IMG/VR virus record: IMGVR_UViG_3300018417_000005
Location: 25,368 to 89,367 of that record
Length of the DNA: 64,000 nt
Source: a virus
Direction: 5' to 3' (one strand)
The notes below the pieces were generated by a model. It saw only the letters and a list, made by a program, of their open reading frames with translations, was not told the origin of the DNA and did no database searches. Numbering within the stretch: the stretch's first letter is position 1; the number at the start of each line of letters is the position of its first letter. The position numbers were made by a program, and so were the translations under genes. Shown one piece after another: positions 1 to 8,821 of the stretch.

Positions 1-1
1 T

Positions 2-868
2 AACCCTGGCGCGGCAGAAACATTTACTGTTTATGACGATGCAGGCGCAACTACTTCAGTTGGTACAGTAGCTACTATAGTTGGAGGCACAGCAGGACAA
101 GGCGGTACTGGGTTATTATTAGCCGATGATACAGGAAATGATATCTTTTACTACCAGTTGTTAACAGGAACTGCGGCTGGCACAGGTGTGAAAATCATCG
201 GAACAACCTCAGGGCAAACAGCAACAACCTCAGGTGCTTCAAGCGCGAAAACCATTCCGAAGATTTACTTAGGTTCATATACTGGTACACTTATTGGTGC
301 TTATGGCATCGGTGTTTTACCAGCTAACCTAACAGCTTCGGATACAATTGAGCCGTTAGTTGGTGTTACACAAACACCACCGAACAACGTAACATTTACT
401 GTTACTGGCTTGATTAGTGGAGAAGATAGGGTGCTTGTTGGACCACGTGCGGCTGGTATTCTAGAGAAGGACCAATTCGCAGTAACCACTACACCACTAA
501 CAGCGACTTCAACCGCGTTGATTATTGATACTACTATACCTACAGATACACCGTCTACTGGTAATGTACGTATTGAAAATAACAGTGGTGTGTACTTACG
601 TACTCCGTATTCATCATACACAGGTAGCACATTTACTATTACTGCTTACGGCGATGCTGCCGCAGTAACTAACAATGTGTTTATTGCGTATATTGATGAA
701 ACAGCGGCTGCAACCTCGGCGTCATTTACATCGGTTTTCTTGTCAACAAGGGACTTGTTTGTACGTGTACGTGATGGTGGTGTAACACCTATTAAGACTT
801 TTGAGGCACCGTCTCAGTTGACTTCCTCAGGTGGTACTATTGCGGCAATTAGGACATCGGATCTATAA
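2..868 (+). CDS. Partial structural (tail fibre/adhesin-like) protein, 5' end outside window
   Basis: The reading frame is open to the left edge (it begins in frame with NPGAAETF) and ends at 868, so only the C-terminal 288 residues are seen. The composition is rich in Thr, Ser, Gly, Val and Ala with alternating beta-type stretches, and there is almost no Lys or Cys. This is typical of phage tail-fibre or baseplate adhesin beta domains. No catalytic motif is visible. A strong terminator follows at once (891-917), so this is the last gene of a late structural transcription unit. The exact identity is not recognisable. Confidence 0.75.
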   Translation, partial: NPGAAETFTVYDDAGATTSVGTVATIVGGTAGQGGTGLLLADDTGNDIFYYQLLTGTAAGTGVKIIGTTSGQTATTSGASSAKTIPKIYLGSYTGTLIGAYGIGVLPANLTASDTIEPLVGVTQTPPNNVTFTVTGLISGEDRVLVGPRAAGILEKDQFAVTTTPLTATSTALIIDTTIPTDTPSTGNVRIENNSGVYLRTPYSSYTGSTFTITAYGDAAAVTNNVFIAYIDETAAATSASFTSVFLSTRDLFVRVRDGGVTPIKTFEAPSQLTSSGGTIAAIRTSDL

Positions 869-890
869 CAGAGAAGATATAAGCACGTTC

Positions 891-917
891 AAGAAAGGGC
901 CTACGGGCCCTTTCTTT
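891..917 (+). terminator. Rho-independent terminator
   Basis: Perfect 11-bp stem (AAGAAAGGGCC / GGCCCTTTCTT) closed by a TACG loop, a UNCG-type tetraloop, right after the stop codon at 868. The arm AAGAAAGGGC is shared with the terminator behind the tail sheath gene at 20132. Confidence 0.9.
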
Positions 918-920
918 ATG

Positions 921-928
921 AATAAATA
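921..928 (+). promoter_or_regulatory. Late promoter (AATAAATA), leaderless
   Basis: T4-type late promoter element NATAAATA directly after a terminator. The ATG of the next gene lies 6 nt after the element, so the predicted transcript starts at or next to the start codon. Confidence 0.65.
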
Positions 929-934
929 CAACAC

Positions 935-1474
935 ATGGACACAAACTTACAATACCTATTAGCAAATTTAGACCAAACAATATTCGTAACAACATATCGT
1001 GTCGGTTCACATTCATTCAATAAATTCTTCGATGATAAGACAACAAATCGCGGAGCATATTCAACTGCGGATGCAATATTAGAATTTAAAAAAGCAAAAG
1101 ACGTAATTGTAATATTAAGAGACCCAATTGATAGATATGAATCGGGTATAAAAATATTAAATAGAATCAATCGTCTACCTACTGAAAATTTATTAGACAA
1201 CGTGCATATTATAACGCACACTTATCCCTATCTAAGCCCAATAGAAAAATATATTACCAAATATATTGCTTGGGTAGATATGCCTATATTTTTCCCGAGA
1301 GCAGGTCACGCAACTGTATTATACGACGAAATGCCGGAAATACACAACCCATATACAAATAACGAATTAGAGAACGAATTAGAAGCATGTAATCGCATTA
1401 TACAACATACATCATGTCTAACGCTTGAGGAATTTGATGAAATACTCGACAATTTTAAAGTGATAAATACTTAA
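935..1474 (+). CDS. Sulfotransferase-like protein (copy A)
   Basis: 179 residues. An N-terminal loop (TYRVGSHSF, about residues 20-28) sits where sulfotransferases have the 5'-phosphosulfate-binding loop. VILRDPIDRYESG (about 58-70) has the R...S layout of the 3'-phosphate-binding motif for PAPS (RxPxxRYxSG). Length is short for a sulfotransferase, but the spacing of the two motifs fits. The next gene is a diverged copy with the same two motifs. It is transcribed from its own late promoter without a leader. Substrate unknown; modification of a host or virion surface glycan is an inference. It could also be a degenerate, non-catalytic PAPS-fold protein. Confidence 0.55.
   Translation: MDTNLQYLLANLDQTIFVTTYRVGSHSFNKFFDDKTTNRGAYSTADAILEFKKAKDVIVILRDPIDRYESGIKILNRINRLPTENLLDNVHIITHTYPYLSPIEKYITKYIAWVDMPIFFPRAGHATVLYDEMPEIHNPYTNNELENELEACNRIIQHTSCLTLEEFDEILDNFKVINT
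1462..1469 (+). promoter_or_regulatory. Late promoter (GATAAATA), leaderless
   Basis: Lies inside the last codons of the upstream gene; the ATG at 1476 is 6 nt after the element. Confidence 0.65.
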
Positions 1475-1475
1475 T

Positions 1476-1967
1476 ATGAAATACACAATAGCACAACATA
1501 ATGGCGCGTTACTTATAACTGTACCACAAGCCGGTAATAATTCCCTTAGAGATTTTTGTAGCAAACATCGAATTGCTTGTAGCGGGTACCAATACGAAAC
1601 TGCTATTTCAACTATAGACAGCTATCAAAGTTTAGTAGTTATTCTTAGAAACCCGCAAGCCCGATACGAATCTGGCATGAGATTTTTATATGACGGAAAC
1701 AATGTAACAGGACCATATGTCGAGCAACACACAGCGCCTTACTTAGACCATTTTGCGCATAAAGCAGTTCGATATATATTATTCGAAAATCTATATAAAT
1801 ATTTTGAGTATGAAGAAGAAGAATCGAAAGGTGAGGACAAATGGGCTGATGTGTACACCAACGGTGAGCTAGAAAAAGAATTAGAAACATATAATTATAT
1901 AATTGACAACAACGATGAATTAACAGTTGAAGAATTTAATCAACTTTTTAATGGAGAAAGTAAATAA
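1476..1967 (+). CDS. Sulfotransferase-like protein (copy B)
   Basis: 163 residues, a diverged tandem paralogue of the gene before it. It keeps the N-terminal loop (LLITVPQAGNNSL, about residues 12-24) and the 3'-phosphate-binding-like strand (VVILRNPQARYESGM, about 53-67). The C-terminus is acidic. The start is fixed by the late promoter 6 nt upstream; there is no Shine-Dalgarno. The stop overlaps the next start. Enzymatic activity is inferred only from the two motifs. Confidence 0.5.
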   Translation: MKYTIAQHNGALLITVPQAGNNSLRDFCSKHRIACSGYQYETAISTIDSYQSLVVILRNPQARYESGMRFLYDGNNVTGPYVEQHTAPYLDHFAHKAVRYILFENLYKYFEYEEEESKGEDKWADVYTNGELEKELETYNYIIDNNDELTVEEFNQLFNGESK

Positions 1968-2383
1968 TGATTGTAACTGTATTATGTGCCGACTCATACG
2001 AAGATGAGAACTATTTTGATTATGCGTTATCTCATTTTAAGTCGGACAAAGTATATGTAATGAGTGGGTATAAATGCGATGCTAGTAAAAAATTAAAAGA
2101 TGCACCGCATATAGCTGATATGTCCGAAGTAACAGAAGACTTTCCGATATATGTATTTGCTCCGAAAAATGCGCGAAATTTTACACCTGATTTACAATTA
2201 CAAGATTTTAACGCGCCAGAGGATTGTATCCTTGTATTCGGCCCAAACAATACACACTTAATGAAAGACCATTTAGGAGATAAGACACCAGCTAATATTG
2301 TAGAGATACCAACCGACGAGGATACAACAATGTATTCTTATTCTGCTTATTTAGTGGCAATGTGGCATATAAGAAATGGCTAA
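1967..2383 (+). CDS. Hypothetical protein, possibly SPOUT-fold RNA methyltransferase-like
   Basis: 138 residues. The C-terminal half has CILVFGPNNTHL followed about 25 residues later by IVEIPTDED and a hydrophobic helix (MYSYSAYLVAMWHI). This order resembles SpoU/TrmD-type motif 2 (a G-rich strand) and motif 3 (IP....S.N.S.A). The typical Asn/Glu residues of motif 2 are not well conserved, so this is a weak fold-level suggestion. It overlaps its neighbours by 1 nt and 8 nt, so it is co-translated with the sulfotransferase pair and the adhesin that follows. Confidence 0.35.
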   Translation: MIVTVLCADSYEDENYFDYALSHFKSDKVYVMSGYKCDASKKLKDAPHIADMSEVTEDFPIYVFAPKNARNFTPDLQLQDFNAPEDCILVFGPNNTHLMKDHLGDKTPANIVEIPTDEDTTMYSYSAYLVAMWHIRNG

Positions 2384-4238
2384 CCAAATAACTGACAATA
2401 GAACCCAACTAGCCGATGCTGAGAATCTCACGGACGGTATTACAGGCACTTGGGTAGGGTCAACTTCGCCAGCACAAGCGATAGAAGTGTTTATTGAGGG
2501 TGCGGCCTCCATTGCTGACCAGCTAAACAACTCTGTGCGTACTATTCTGTGGAATGCAGGTACTACTATTGACCTCTCCGATACGCATATTTATATATGG
2601 GTTAACTGTGGTATTGTGGGACTACTTGAAACGCAAGCATTAGGCGGGATGGCTGTTAGATTTTGCGGCCCAGCCCAAGGTGACTTTTTTGAAGTATATG
2701 TTGGCGGCAATGATAACTGGCCCACAGCGATTAATGGTGGTTGGGTGCAATTTGCCGTTGACGTGGTGGCAGCGCAAGCCTCACCGAGCAACACAGGCGG
2801 AACACCACCAGCAATTACAGCAATCCAACATATTGGTATTGCTGGCGTAACAGTTCCAATGACAAAAGTTGGCGATAACTGTTGGGTTGATGCTATCTAT
2901 TCACTAGCTGATGGCGTTCCTGGTATTATTGTTGAAGGTCGCAACGGTGGTACCACGCCGTGGGATAGTTCGGATATTTTCACTCAGCTAGGGACTAGCG
3001 CAGGCACATTTAGACCAGGTCCTGGAGGAGCATGGGTTATTAGTACTCCGATACAATTCGGCATCAACGACACGACTACTCATGAATTCTTGGACACTAA
3101 CTTTATTTGGTTGTGGGATAACCAGGAATTTGTGGCGGCAGATTTGTATAAGATTTCTGCTTTAGGCGGAAGTGGCGGGACTACTAATGTTACGTTCGGG
3201 ATTAAATCTGGGACTGGCGCAGATGCTACAGGTTCTCAAGGTGGTATTGTGTCGGCGGCAACAGCTGGTGTGCGATATGATGTTGATATGGATGATGCGA
3301 ATTTAGACCTTGTTGGTTTTTATGGCGGCTCGTTTATTCACGGTGGGGATTTCCAATTAGATAGTTCAGTAGTTGAAGTTGTTAGTACTAACTATATTGA
3401 CTGTACTTCGGCATTTACTGAGGGTTCACGGCAAACACGAATAGGTGTTGTTGCGGCAAATACTGCTGACGATGTGCCGTTCATGACATTAAGTAATATT
3501 AGCGGTGTAACAAATTCAACGTTTGAATTCTCGGATGGTCACGCTATTGAAATTGTCGGCCCGGGTGAACCTTCATCGCAATTTTTAACTGAAGTTTCTT
3601 TTGTGGGTTATGGTGCTGATGCATCTACAGATGCCGCTATAGAAAATTCAACAGGCAATACAATAACAATAAACGTAACTGGTACTTCACCTACGGTTTT
3701 AGACACCTCAGGCACAACAATATTAGTAGTTGCTCCAGTAACAACCACTGTTACAGTACGAGACAATAATGGCTCGCTTTTACAAAATGCTAGGGTATAT
3801 CTAGAAGCGGCAGATGGAACTGGTGCGCTACCGTTTGAAGATTCTGTGTCTGTTTCAGTAACAGCAACAACCGCAACAGTTACGCATACGGCGCACGGTA
3901 TGACAACTGGCGATCAAGTAAAGATAACAGGACTTAATCAGTCTGGTTACAATGGTGCCAAAACGATTACAGTAACCGGCGTAAACACTTACACTTACAC
4001 AGTAGTTAACGATGGCACAGCAACAGGAACACCGATTGCTACAGGCATATTAATTAACGAGTTAACAACCGCAGGCGGTATCGCAGACGACACACGTTCA
4101 ATTAGTGTAGCACAACCTGTTACAGGCTGGGTTCGCAAATCGTCCTCAGCACCATTCTTTAAAACATTCCCAATTACAGGCACTGTGAGTACTACTAATG
4201 GGCTATCTATAAACGTCCAAATGGTTCTAGACCAATAA
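2376..4238 (+). CDS. Tail fibre/adhesin-like structural protein
   Basis: 620 residues, starting inside the end of the upstream gene. The N-terminal 400 residues are Gly/Asn/Thr-rich beta-type sequence. Residues about 440-480 form a PEGA/Ig-like strand set (TTVTVRDNNGSLL..ARVYLEAADG). Residues about 490-550 contain VTATTATVTHTAHG..TGDQVKITG, a short beta repeat common in phage fibres. The C-terminus (GWVRKSSS..FKTFPITG) is another pattern often seen in tail proteins. Probably a receptor-binding or baseplate appendage; the exact T4 counterpart is unclear. Confidence 0.6.
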   Translation: MANQITDNRTQLADAENLTDGITGTWVGSTSPAQAIEVFIEGAASIADQLNNSVRTILWNAGTTIDLSDTHIYIWVNCGIVGLLETQALGGMAVRFCGPAQGDFFEVYVGGNDNWPTAINGGWVQFAVDVVAAQASPSNTGGTPPAITAIQHIGIAGVTVPMTKVGDNCWVDAIYSLADGVPGIIVEGRNGGTTPWDSSDIFTQLGTSAGTFRPGPGGAWVISTPIQFGINDTTTHEFLDTNFIWLWDNQEFVAADLYKISALGGSGGTTNVTFGIKSGTGADATGSQGGIVSAATAGVRYDVDMDDANLDLVGFYGGSFIHGGDFQLDSSVVEVVSTNYIDCTSAFTEGSRQTRIGVVAANTADDVPFMTLSNISGVTNSTFEFSDGHAIEIVGPGEPSSQFLTEVSFVGYGADASTDAAIENSTGNTITINVTGTSPTVLDTSGTTILVVAPVTTTVTVRDNNGSLLQNARVYLEAADGTGALPFEDSVSVSVTATTATVTHTAHGMTTGDQVKITGLNQSGYNGAKTITVTGVNTYTYTVVNDGTATGTPIATGILINELTTAGGIADDTRSISVAQPVTGWVRKSSSAPFFKTFPITGTVSTTNGLSINVQMVLDQ

Positions 4239-4272
4239 CAATCCAATCCTAAAATAACATTCTTATCTTTCT

Positions 4273-4280
4273 GATAAATA
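4273..4280 (+). promoter_or_regulatory. Late promoter (GATAAATA)
   Basis: Followed by a leader of about 30 nt with a GAGGAAG Shine-Dalgarno before the ATG at 4313. Confidence 0.75.
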
Positions 4281-4312
4281 GTAATAACAACCTTACTCGA
4301 GGAAGACTGAGA

Positions 4313-4765
4313 ATGGAAGAAAATAACACTAATATCATCGACGCAAATGTTATAGAAATCGATGAAACTACAGAAAACGAGACCCAGGAAATTAGTCTTG
4401 AAGAGGCTAAGGGTGTAATAGAATATAACTATCGTGCTCCACTTATCAGCGTAGAAGATGAATTTAAAAATCTCCCACAAAAAGAACAATCACGGTATAT
4501 GCACAAACTAGCAAGTGCCATGAATCATGCGGCTAAACTGCTACAAGATGAACGTAATGAATTGCTAGTAAAAGTAGACAATTTAAAAGAAGATGTAAAG
4601 AACGCTGATGCGCAAGCTACTGTTCAAAAAAATATTAATCATCAATTAATGACAAAGATGAATGAAATAATACAAGAGAACGCAGTAGTATTACAAACAG
4701 AACAAAAAAGAGTTAAACAGTTAGAAACTGTCGTTAAGGCAGCGGGTCTATCATTAGAGCAATAA
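4313..4765 (+). CDS. Coiled-coil protein, probable structural/fibre accessory
   Basis: 150 residues. Acidic N-terminus, then a conserved-looking block (LPQKEQSRYMHKLASAMNHA, about residues 57-76) and a long charged helix to the end with heptad-like spacing. No catalytic motif. It sits between adhesin-like genes under a late promoter, so a role as assembly chaperone or helical virion part fits. I do not recognise the family by name. Confidence 0.55.
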   Translation: MEENNTNIIDANVIEIDETTENETQEISLEEAKGVIEYNYRAPLISVEDEFKNLPQKEQSRYMHKLASAMNHAAKLLQDERNELLVKVDNLKEDVKNADAQATVQKNINHQLMTKMNEIIQENAVVLQTEQKRVKQLETVVKAAGLSLEQ

Positions 4766-4776
4766 TAGGAAAATAA

Positions 4777-5490
4777 ATGTCAATTACATTAAGATCAGTT
4801 AAAGGCACAGCACTTACCCACGCAGAGTTAGATCAAAACTTTATCGATCTACGTGATTTGCCGACAGGAACAGTGTACCCGAGTGCGTCTAACGTGGGTA
4901 TTAAAGTAGACACGGCTAGCCCGGATTGGGCGTGGGAAGACCTTGTTGGTACGTTATTTGTAGACGAATCTGACCTAGCTAATGCGGCAGTATTTACTAA
5001 TTTTATAGGTAATATTAAAGCAAGGCAATTTATTAATGAACAGACTGATGTTGCGTATGTAGATTTCCATATACCGCACAATTATGTTGAAGGAACAGAA
5101 CTGTATATACACGTACATTGGAGTCATTCTAACACAAATGTTACAGGCGGTTCAGTTACATGGGGCATAGATGCAACTTATGCAAAAGGACACCAGCAGT
5201 CAGCATTCCAAGCACCCATAACAGTAGCAATATCACAAAATGCTAATACTACACAATATACACATATGATTGCAGAAGGCCCATTAACTACACCGGGCGG
5301 TGCTGCGGGTCAATTTGACACTGCTATTATTGAAACAGATGGTGTAATTAACTGTCGTGTATTTTTAGATAGTAATGACTTAACTGTTTCCTCAGGCGTT
5401 AAGCCCGACCCCTTTGTACATTTTGTCGATATACACTATCAAAGCAGAGGCTTCGGAACAAAGAATAAATCACCGGACTTCTTCACGTAA
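4777..5490 (+). CDS. Tail fibre-type structural protein
   Basis: 237 residues. It begins MSITLRSVKGTALTHAELD, the GxxLTHxELDxNF attachment sequence found at the start of many phage fibre and adhesin proteins. The rest is beta-rich with many aromatic and His residues (YIHVHWSHSNTN, HFVDIHYQ), suggesting a jelly-roll-like tip. SD AGGAAAA upstream. Part of a late operon with the genes on either side. Confidence 0.65.
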   Translation: MSITLRSVKGTALTHAELDQNFIDLRDLPTGTVYPSASNVGIKVDTASPDWAWEDLVGTLFVDESDLANAAVFTNFIGNIKARQFINEQTDVAYVDFHIPHNYVEGTELYIHVHWSHSNTNVTGGSVTWGIDATYAKGHQQSAFQAPITVAISQNANTTQYTHMIAEGPLTTPGGAAGQFDTAIIETDGVINCRVFLDSNDLTVSSGVKPDPFVHFVDIHYQSRGFGTKNKSPDFFT

Positions 5491-5499
5491 AGGTAATCC

Positions 5500-7722
5500 A
5501 TGGCATCTAGAATATTATATGTAGATGACGGGTACGCAGTTGGTGATAATTTTGTACAAACTGGTATAACTGTCGATTGGAAGAACAAAATTATTTTTGT
5601 TCCAAAAATCGCTATGACTTTAGTACAATCAACCCCATCTGTAATTTATCAATTAGACCTAAACGTTTTCCGCTTAACACTTAAAGAGCTTGAGGCAGAG
5701 GTTATCGACTCCGGTGCAGGTGGCATGTCGTTTGAAGATACGCACCAACATAACCCGCCCGTAACAGTAGGAGGTGTAACACTTGCTCGAGTTGTGGAGA
5801 TTATTAACGATTACAGTGTTACTTTTGAAGACGATCAATATGCTGTTAACTTAGTAGGTGCTAACAGTAACGTAGGTGACCGTGTTAATGTTAACCAAGT
5901 TTCGGTACGTTCAGCTAACTCTGCTGGACTTGTAACTTCACAAGCTATTGAGTTTGGTGAGTACGGCGGTGGTGTTTATGTTAAACCATCCACAAATACC
6001 TCAGGAACAACCTACCCAGCCGGAACATTGCGCGAACCAGTTAACAACTTAGCAGACGCAAAACTTATTGCAACTGCGCGTGGTTTTAATAAGCTCTTTA
6101 TTTTAGAGAGTATGACTTTACAAGATGAGGATTTTAGCGAATTTAAAATAGTAGGCGAAGGACCTACTGTTACAACAATTACAATAGCTAGTACTGTTCA
6201 ATTAGAAAACTGCCAATTATCTAGCGCATTTTATCAAGGTGTGTTAGATGGCGGATCATTAATATTTGATGCGCATATAGGTAACATAACATTCTTTAAC
6301 GGTGAGATTAATAATTGCCTATTAGAAGGTACAATAGAATTAGGCGGTACCACAGAAGCTATTCTGCGAGATTGTGCTTCGGGCGTTCCCGGACCGGGAA
6401 CGCCTACTATTGATTGCAACGGTGACAGCCCTCCCTTAGCAATGCGTAACTATAACGGTGGTATAAGATTAATAAACAAAACAGGAAACACGTACCCTGC
6501 TATTGATGTAGACCTTAATAGCGGGCAGGTTATCGTAGATTCATCAATAACAGAGGGTGAGATTACTGTGCGCGGTATTGGTAAACTTACAGATAATACC
6601 GACCCAAATAGCAATGTTGTTATATATAATGAGATGCTAAATCCAGTTACACTAAACAAGGCATTGTTCAATGATGCAGTCGATATTGATATAATAGGCG
6701 GTACGGCTGGTTTAAAATACCCAACGGGCACACCAATTCAACCATCAAATACTATAACCGATGCACGAATAATTGCAGATACTAACAATCTTAAAAAATA
6801 CAATATTGTAGGCACAACTTCCCTCGACGCTACATATTATGAATGGACCTTTGCAGGGGTTTCTTCAAACGCAACCGATATTGATTTTAATAATCAAGAC
6901 GTAGGCGAAAGTATTTTTACCCTAAGCACTGTTCGCGGAACAATGAACAGCACTGATCCAGTTGAACTTAGAAACTGTGTAGCAGTGGGATTACAAAACT
7001 TCCAAGGAACGGCTATCGAAACCGCACTTGTAGGAACATGGACAATTGAGCCCGGTACTACTGCTAGATTTGTCCGTTGTAACCAAGGAGGCACAAAGCC
7101 AGTATTTGATTTAACTGGCACCGGAAATGTAAACTTCTCGCAGTATAACGGAAACATCACACTGTCAAATTTAGACGTATCGGCATCAACTATTGCCCTC
7201 GACTTTGCGTCGGGCGAAGTTGAAATATCCGACAACTGCTCAGCAGGTAATATTATTTTGCGTGGTGTAGGAACATGGACTAACAAATCTACATACGCGG
7301 GTAATGCTACTGTGATCGATGCTATGATTAGCACAACGAATATTTGGTCCGAGGATGTATCGACGTACCCAATCGGTACTGCGGGTTACTTGCAAGTACA
7401 AGCGGGTGATATATCAAATGCAAACATACAGATTAGTGGTTTAACAAGCGACCAAGCAAATACGTTGAATCAAATTGATGCCACCACATTAAGTTCTAAT
7501 GTTACGATTACAAACATAGATAACCAACTTTCCAATGTTGTTCTTAACGGTGCGTTAAGCACTGACCAAGCAACTATGTTAATGGAGATTTACGCATTGT
7601 ACGGATTAGATCCTACTAAGCCACTTATTGTTAGTGATACTGCTAGAACAGCAGGCGCTAATATTACACAAACTGTCGATTGTAATGTTACTACGAGCAC
7701 CACTACTGTAACGAGGGTGTAA
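5500..7722 (+). CDS. Large beta-helix-like tail fibre/adhesin protein
   Basis: 740 residues. The N-terminus (MASRILYVDDGYAVGDNFVQ) is followed by a two-fold repeat: a segment of about 200 residues near 160-360 (GGVYVKPSTNTSGTTYPAGT) is echoed near 400-590 (GGTAGLKYPTGTPIQPSNT). Both contain pectate-lyase-like turns with short repeats (NCQLS..FYQG, RNCVAVG..NFQG), so a right-handed beta-helix is likely. A 23-bp perfect palindrome lies inside the gene at 6382-6404. Probable host-binding protein. Confidence 0.6.
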   Translation: MASRILYVDDGYAVGDNFVQTGITVDWKNKIIFVPKIAMTLVQSTPSVIYQLDLNVFRLTLKELEAEVIDSGAGGMSFEDTHQHNPPVTVGGVTLARVVEIINDYSVTFEDDQYAVNLVGANSNVGDRVNVNQVSVRSANSAGLVTSQAIEFGEYGGGVYVKPSTNTSGTTYPAGTLREPVNNLADAKLIATARGFNKLFILESMTLQDEDFSEFKIVGEGPTVTTITIASTVQLENCQLSSAFYQGVLDGGSLIFDAHIGNITFFNGEINNCLLEGTIELGGTTEAILRDCASGVPGPGTPTIDCNGDSPPLAMRNYNGGIRLINKTGNTYPAIDVDLNSGQVIVDSSITEGEITVRGIGKLTDNTDPNSNVVIYNEMLNPVTLNKALFNDAVDIDIIGGTAGLKYPTGTPIQPSNTITDARIIADTNNLKKYNIVGTTSLDATYYEWTFAGVSSNATDIDFNNQDVGESIFTLSTVRGTMNSTDPVELRNCVAVGLQNFQGTAIETALVGTWTIEPGTTARFVRCNQGGTKPVFDLTGTGNVNFSQYNGNITLSNLDVSASTIALDFASGEVEISDNCSAGNIILRGVGTWTNKSTYAGNATVIDAMISTTNIWSEDVSTYPIGTAGYLQVQAGDISNANIQISGLTSDQANTLNQIDATTLSSNVTITNIDNQLSNVVLNGALSTDQATMLMEIYALYGLDPTKPLIVSDTARTAGANITQTVDCNVTTSTTTVTRV
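6382..6404. repeat. 23-bp perfect palindrome inside coding sequence
   Basis: GGCGTTCCCGG, one central A, then CCGGGAACGCC: two perfect 11-nt arms, far more GC-rich than the surrounding gene. It encodes GVPGPGTP within a beta-helix-like adhesin. Confidence 0.9.
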
Positions 7723-7723
7723 C

Positions 7724-8104
7724 ATGGCCTCCGGCACTAACAAGCCCTTTCACTATAACATAGCAACAGAAGGTGTTAACGCATGTAACCCTAAAATACT
7801 TGCTGTCTTAGGCTTCCTTAAAATAATAGATATTACTATTGAGGAACTGCCCGGAAAAGGCGGCCCGGTCGGCTCCACGGAAGGTCGCCTACCTCGATAC
7901 AAAATCCATGTACGTGTAGCTTTAAAAGATATGTGGTGGGAAAGAGAATATATAGTAGATAAAAGTAAGAAAGTGAACGTAGTAGTTAAGTTCTTAAACA
8001 GCATAGCACACGCAATTACAGCAAGAGCTTACGCATTTTTGAAGAAAGTAAGACAACCTAACGTGAGTGTGAAGGCAGAAATTATTGATAAAACAGATAA
8101 ATAA
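7724..8104 (+). CDS. Hypothetical basic protein
   Basis: 126 residues, starting 2 nt after the adhesin stop, so co-translated. The N-terminus resembles a stand-alone beta/alpha fold (KPFHYNIATEGVNACNPKIL). The middle is basic with MWWEREYIV and ends in KAEIIDKTDK. No motif recognised. Its late-operon position suggests a small virion or assembly factor. Confidence 0.5.
   Translation: MASGTNKPFHYNIATEGVNACNPKILAVLGFLKIIDITIEELPGKGGPVGSTEGRLPRYKIHVRVALKDMWWEREYIVDKSKKVNVVVKFLNSIAHAITARAYAFLKKVRQPNVSVKAEIIDKTDK
8096..8103 (+). promoter_or_regulatory. Late promoter (GATAAATA)
   Basis: Overlaps the stop region of the upstream gene; ATG at 8135 with GGATG Shine-Dalgarno. Confidence 0.7.
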
Positions 8105-8134
8105 TAGTAACAAATATCTGTATATGGATGAAAA

Positions 8135-8821
8135 ATGGCAATAACCAGTCTAAACTTAAATCAACAAAACGACCTGGAGTTTTCAGTAGCAGTTTCGGGT
8201 GCAAACAGCAACAATGCGAAAACACGATTCTGCATTGTAACCGAGGATAAAGAGATCGGCTTTACTGGTCTATTAGAGAACGGTTCTGTTAAGTTTTGTA
8301 TCCCTAAATTAGAGAGTTTACTAGAAGCTGGCACATATGAGTGTAAGCTAGAAATTATGGTAGACGAGTATTACTTCATGCCTATTAGTGAAACCATAGA
8401 ATTTAAAATGCCAGTATCAGTCAGCGAAGCTAAAGTAGTTGACAGTGTAGAACCAAAAGAAAAACCATCTGTATCTATTAACAAAATGAAAGTAAGCGAA
8501 TCTGCGCCGGTAGAACAATCTGTAACAACGGCTGAACACCCAGCTACAGTTACAACTACGCAAACTGTAAAACAAACTGTAAAAGCTAAACCGATTGATA
8601 GTGCGAAACAATACAAGATCGCAAAGCTGGTAGCAGAATCGCTAAAATATAAAACTAAGCCTACCCAAACACCTACTGACATTATTAACGAATCTCTAAC
8701 TAACAGTCCTAATAAACTGTCACGAAAACAAGCTAGCCTGCTTAACAACATGTTAAAAGCAGCCAGTCAAGCTAGCATTGATTTTGATAAGAACCTGTTA
8801 GGTAAGATTAAAATCTTATAA
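8135..8821 (+). CDS. Hypothetical virion/prohead-type protein
   Basis: 228 residues. The first 90 residues form a beta domain (FSVAVSGANSN..RFCIVTEDKEIGFTG). A low-complexity Val/Thr/Lys linker follows (about 95-150), then a basic helical tail (about 155-228, RKQASLLNNMLKAASQ). I believe similar proteins occur in marine T4-like phages, but I know no function. The end overlaps the convergent minus-strand gene by 6 nt. Confidence 0.5.
   Translation: MAITSLNLNQQNDLEFSVAVSGANSNNAKTRFCIVTEDKEIGFTGLLENGSVKFCIPKLESLLEAGTYECKLEIMVDEYYFMPISETIEFKMPVSVSEAKVVDSVEPKEKPSVSINKMKVSESAPVEQSVTTAEHPATVTTTQTVKQTVKAKPIDSAKQYKIAKLVAESLKYKTKPTQTPTDIINESLTNSPNKLSRKQASLLNNMLKAASQASIDFDKNLLGKIKIL

Noticed and set aside
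8371-8751. Minus-strand hydrophobic open frame
   Set aside because: Antisense shadow of the Val/Thr-rich linker of the gene at 8135.
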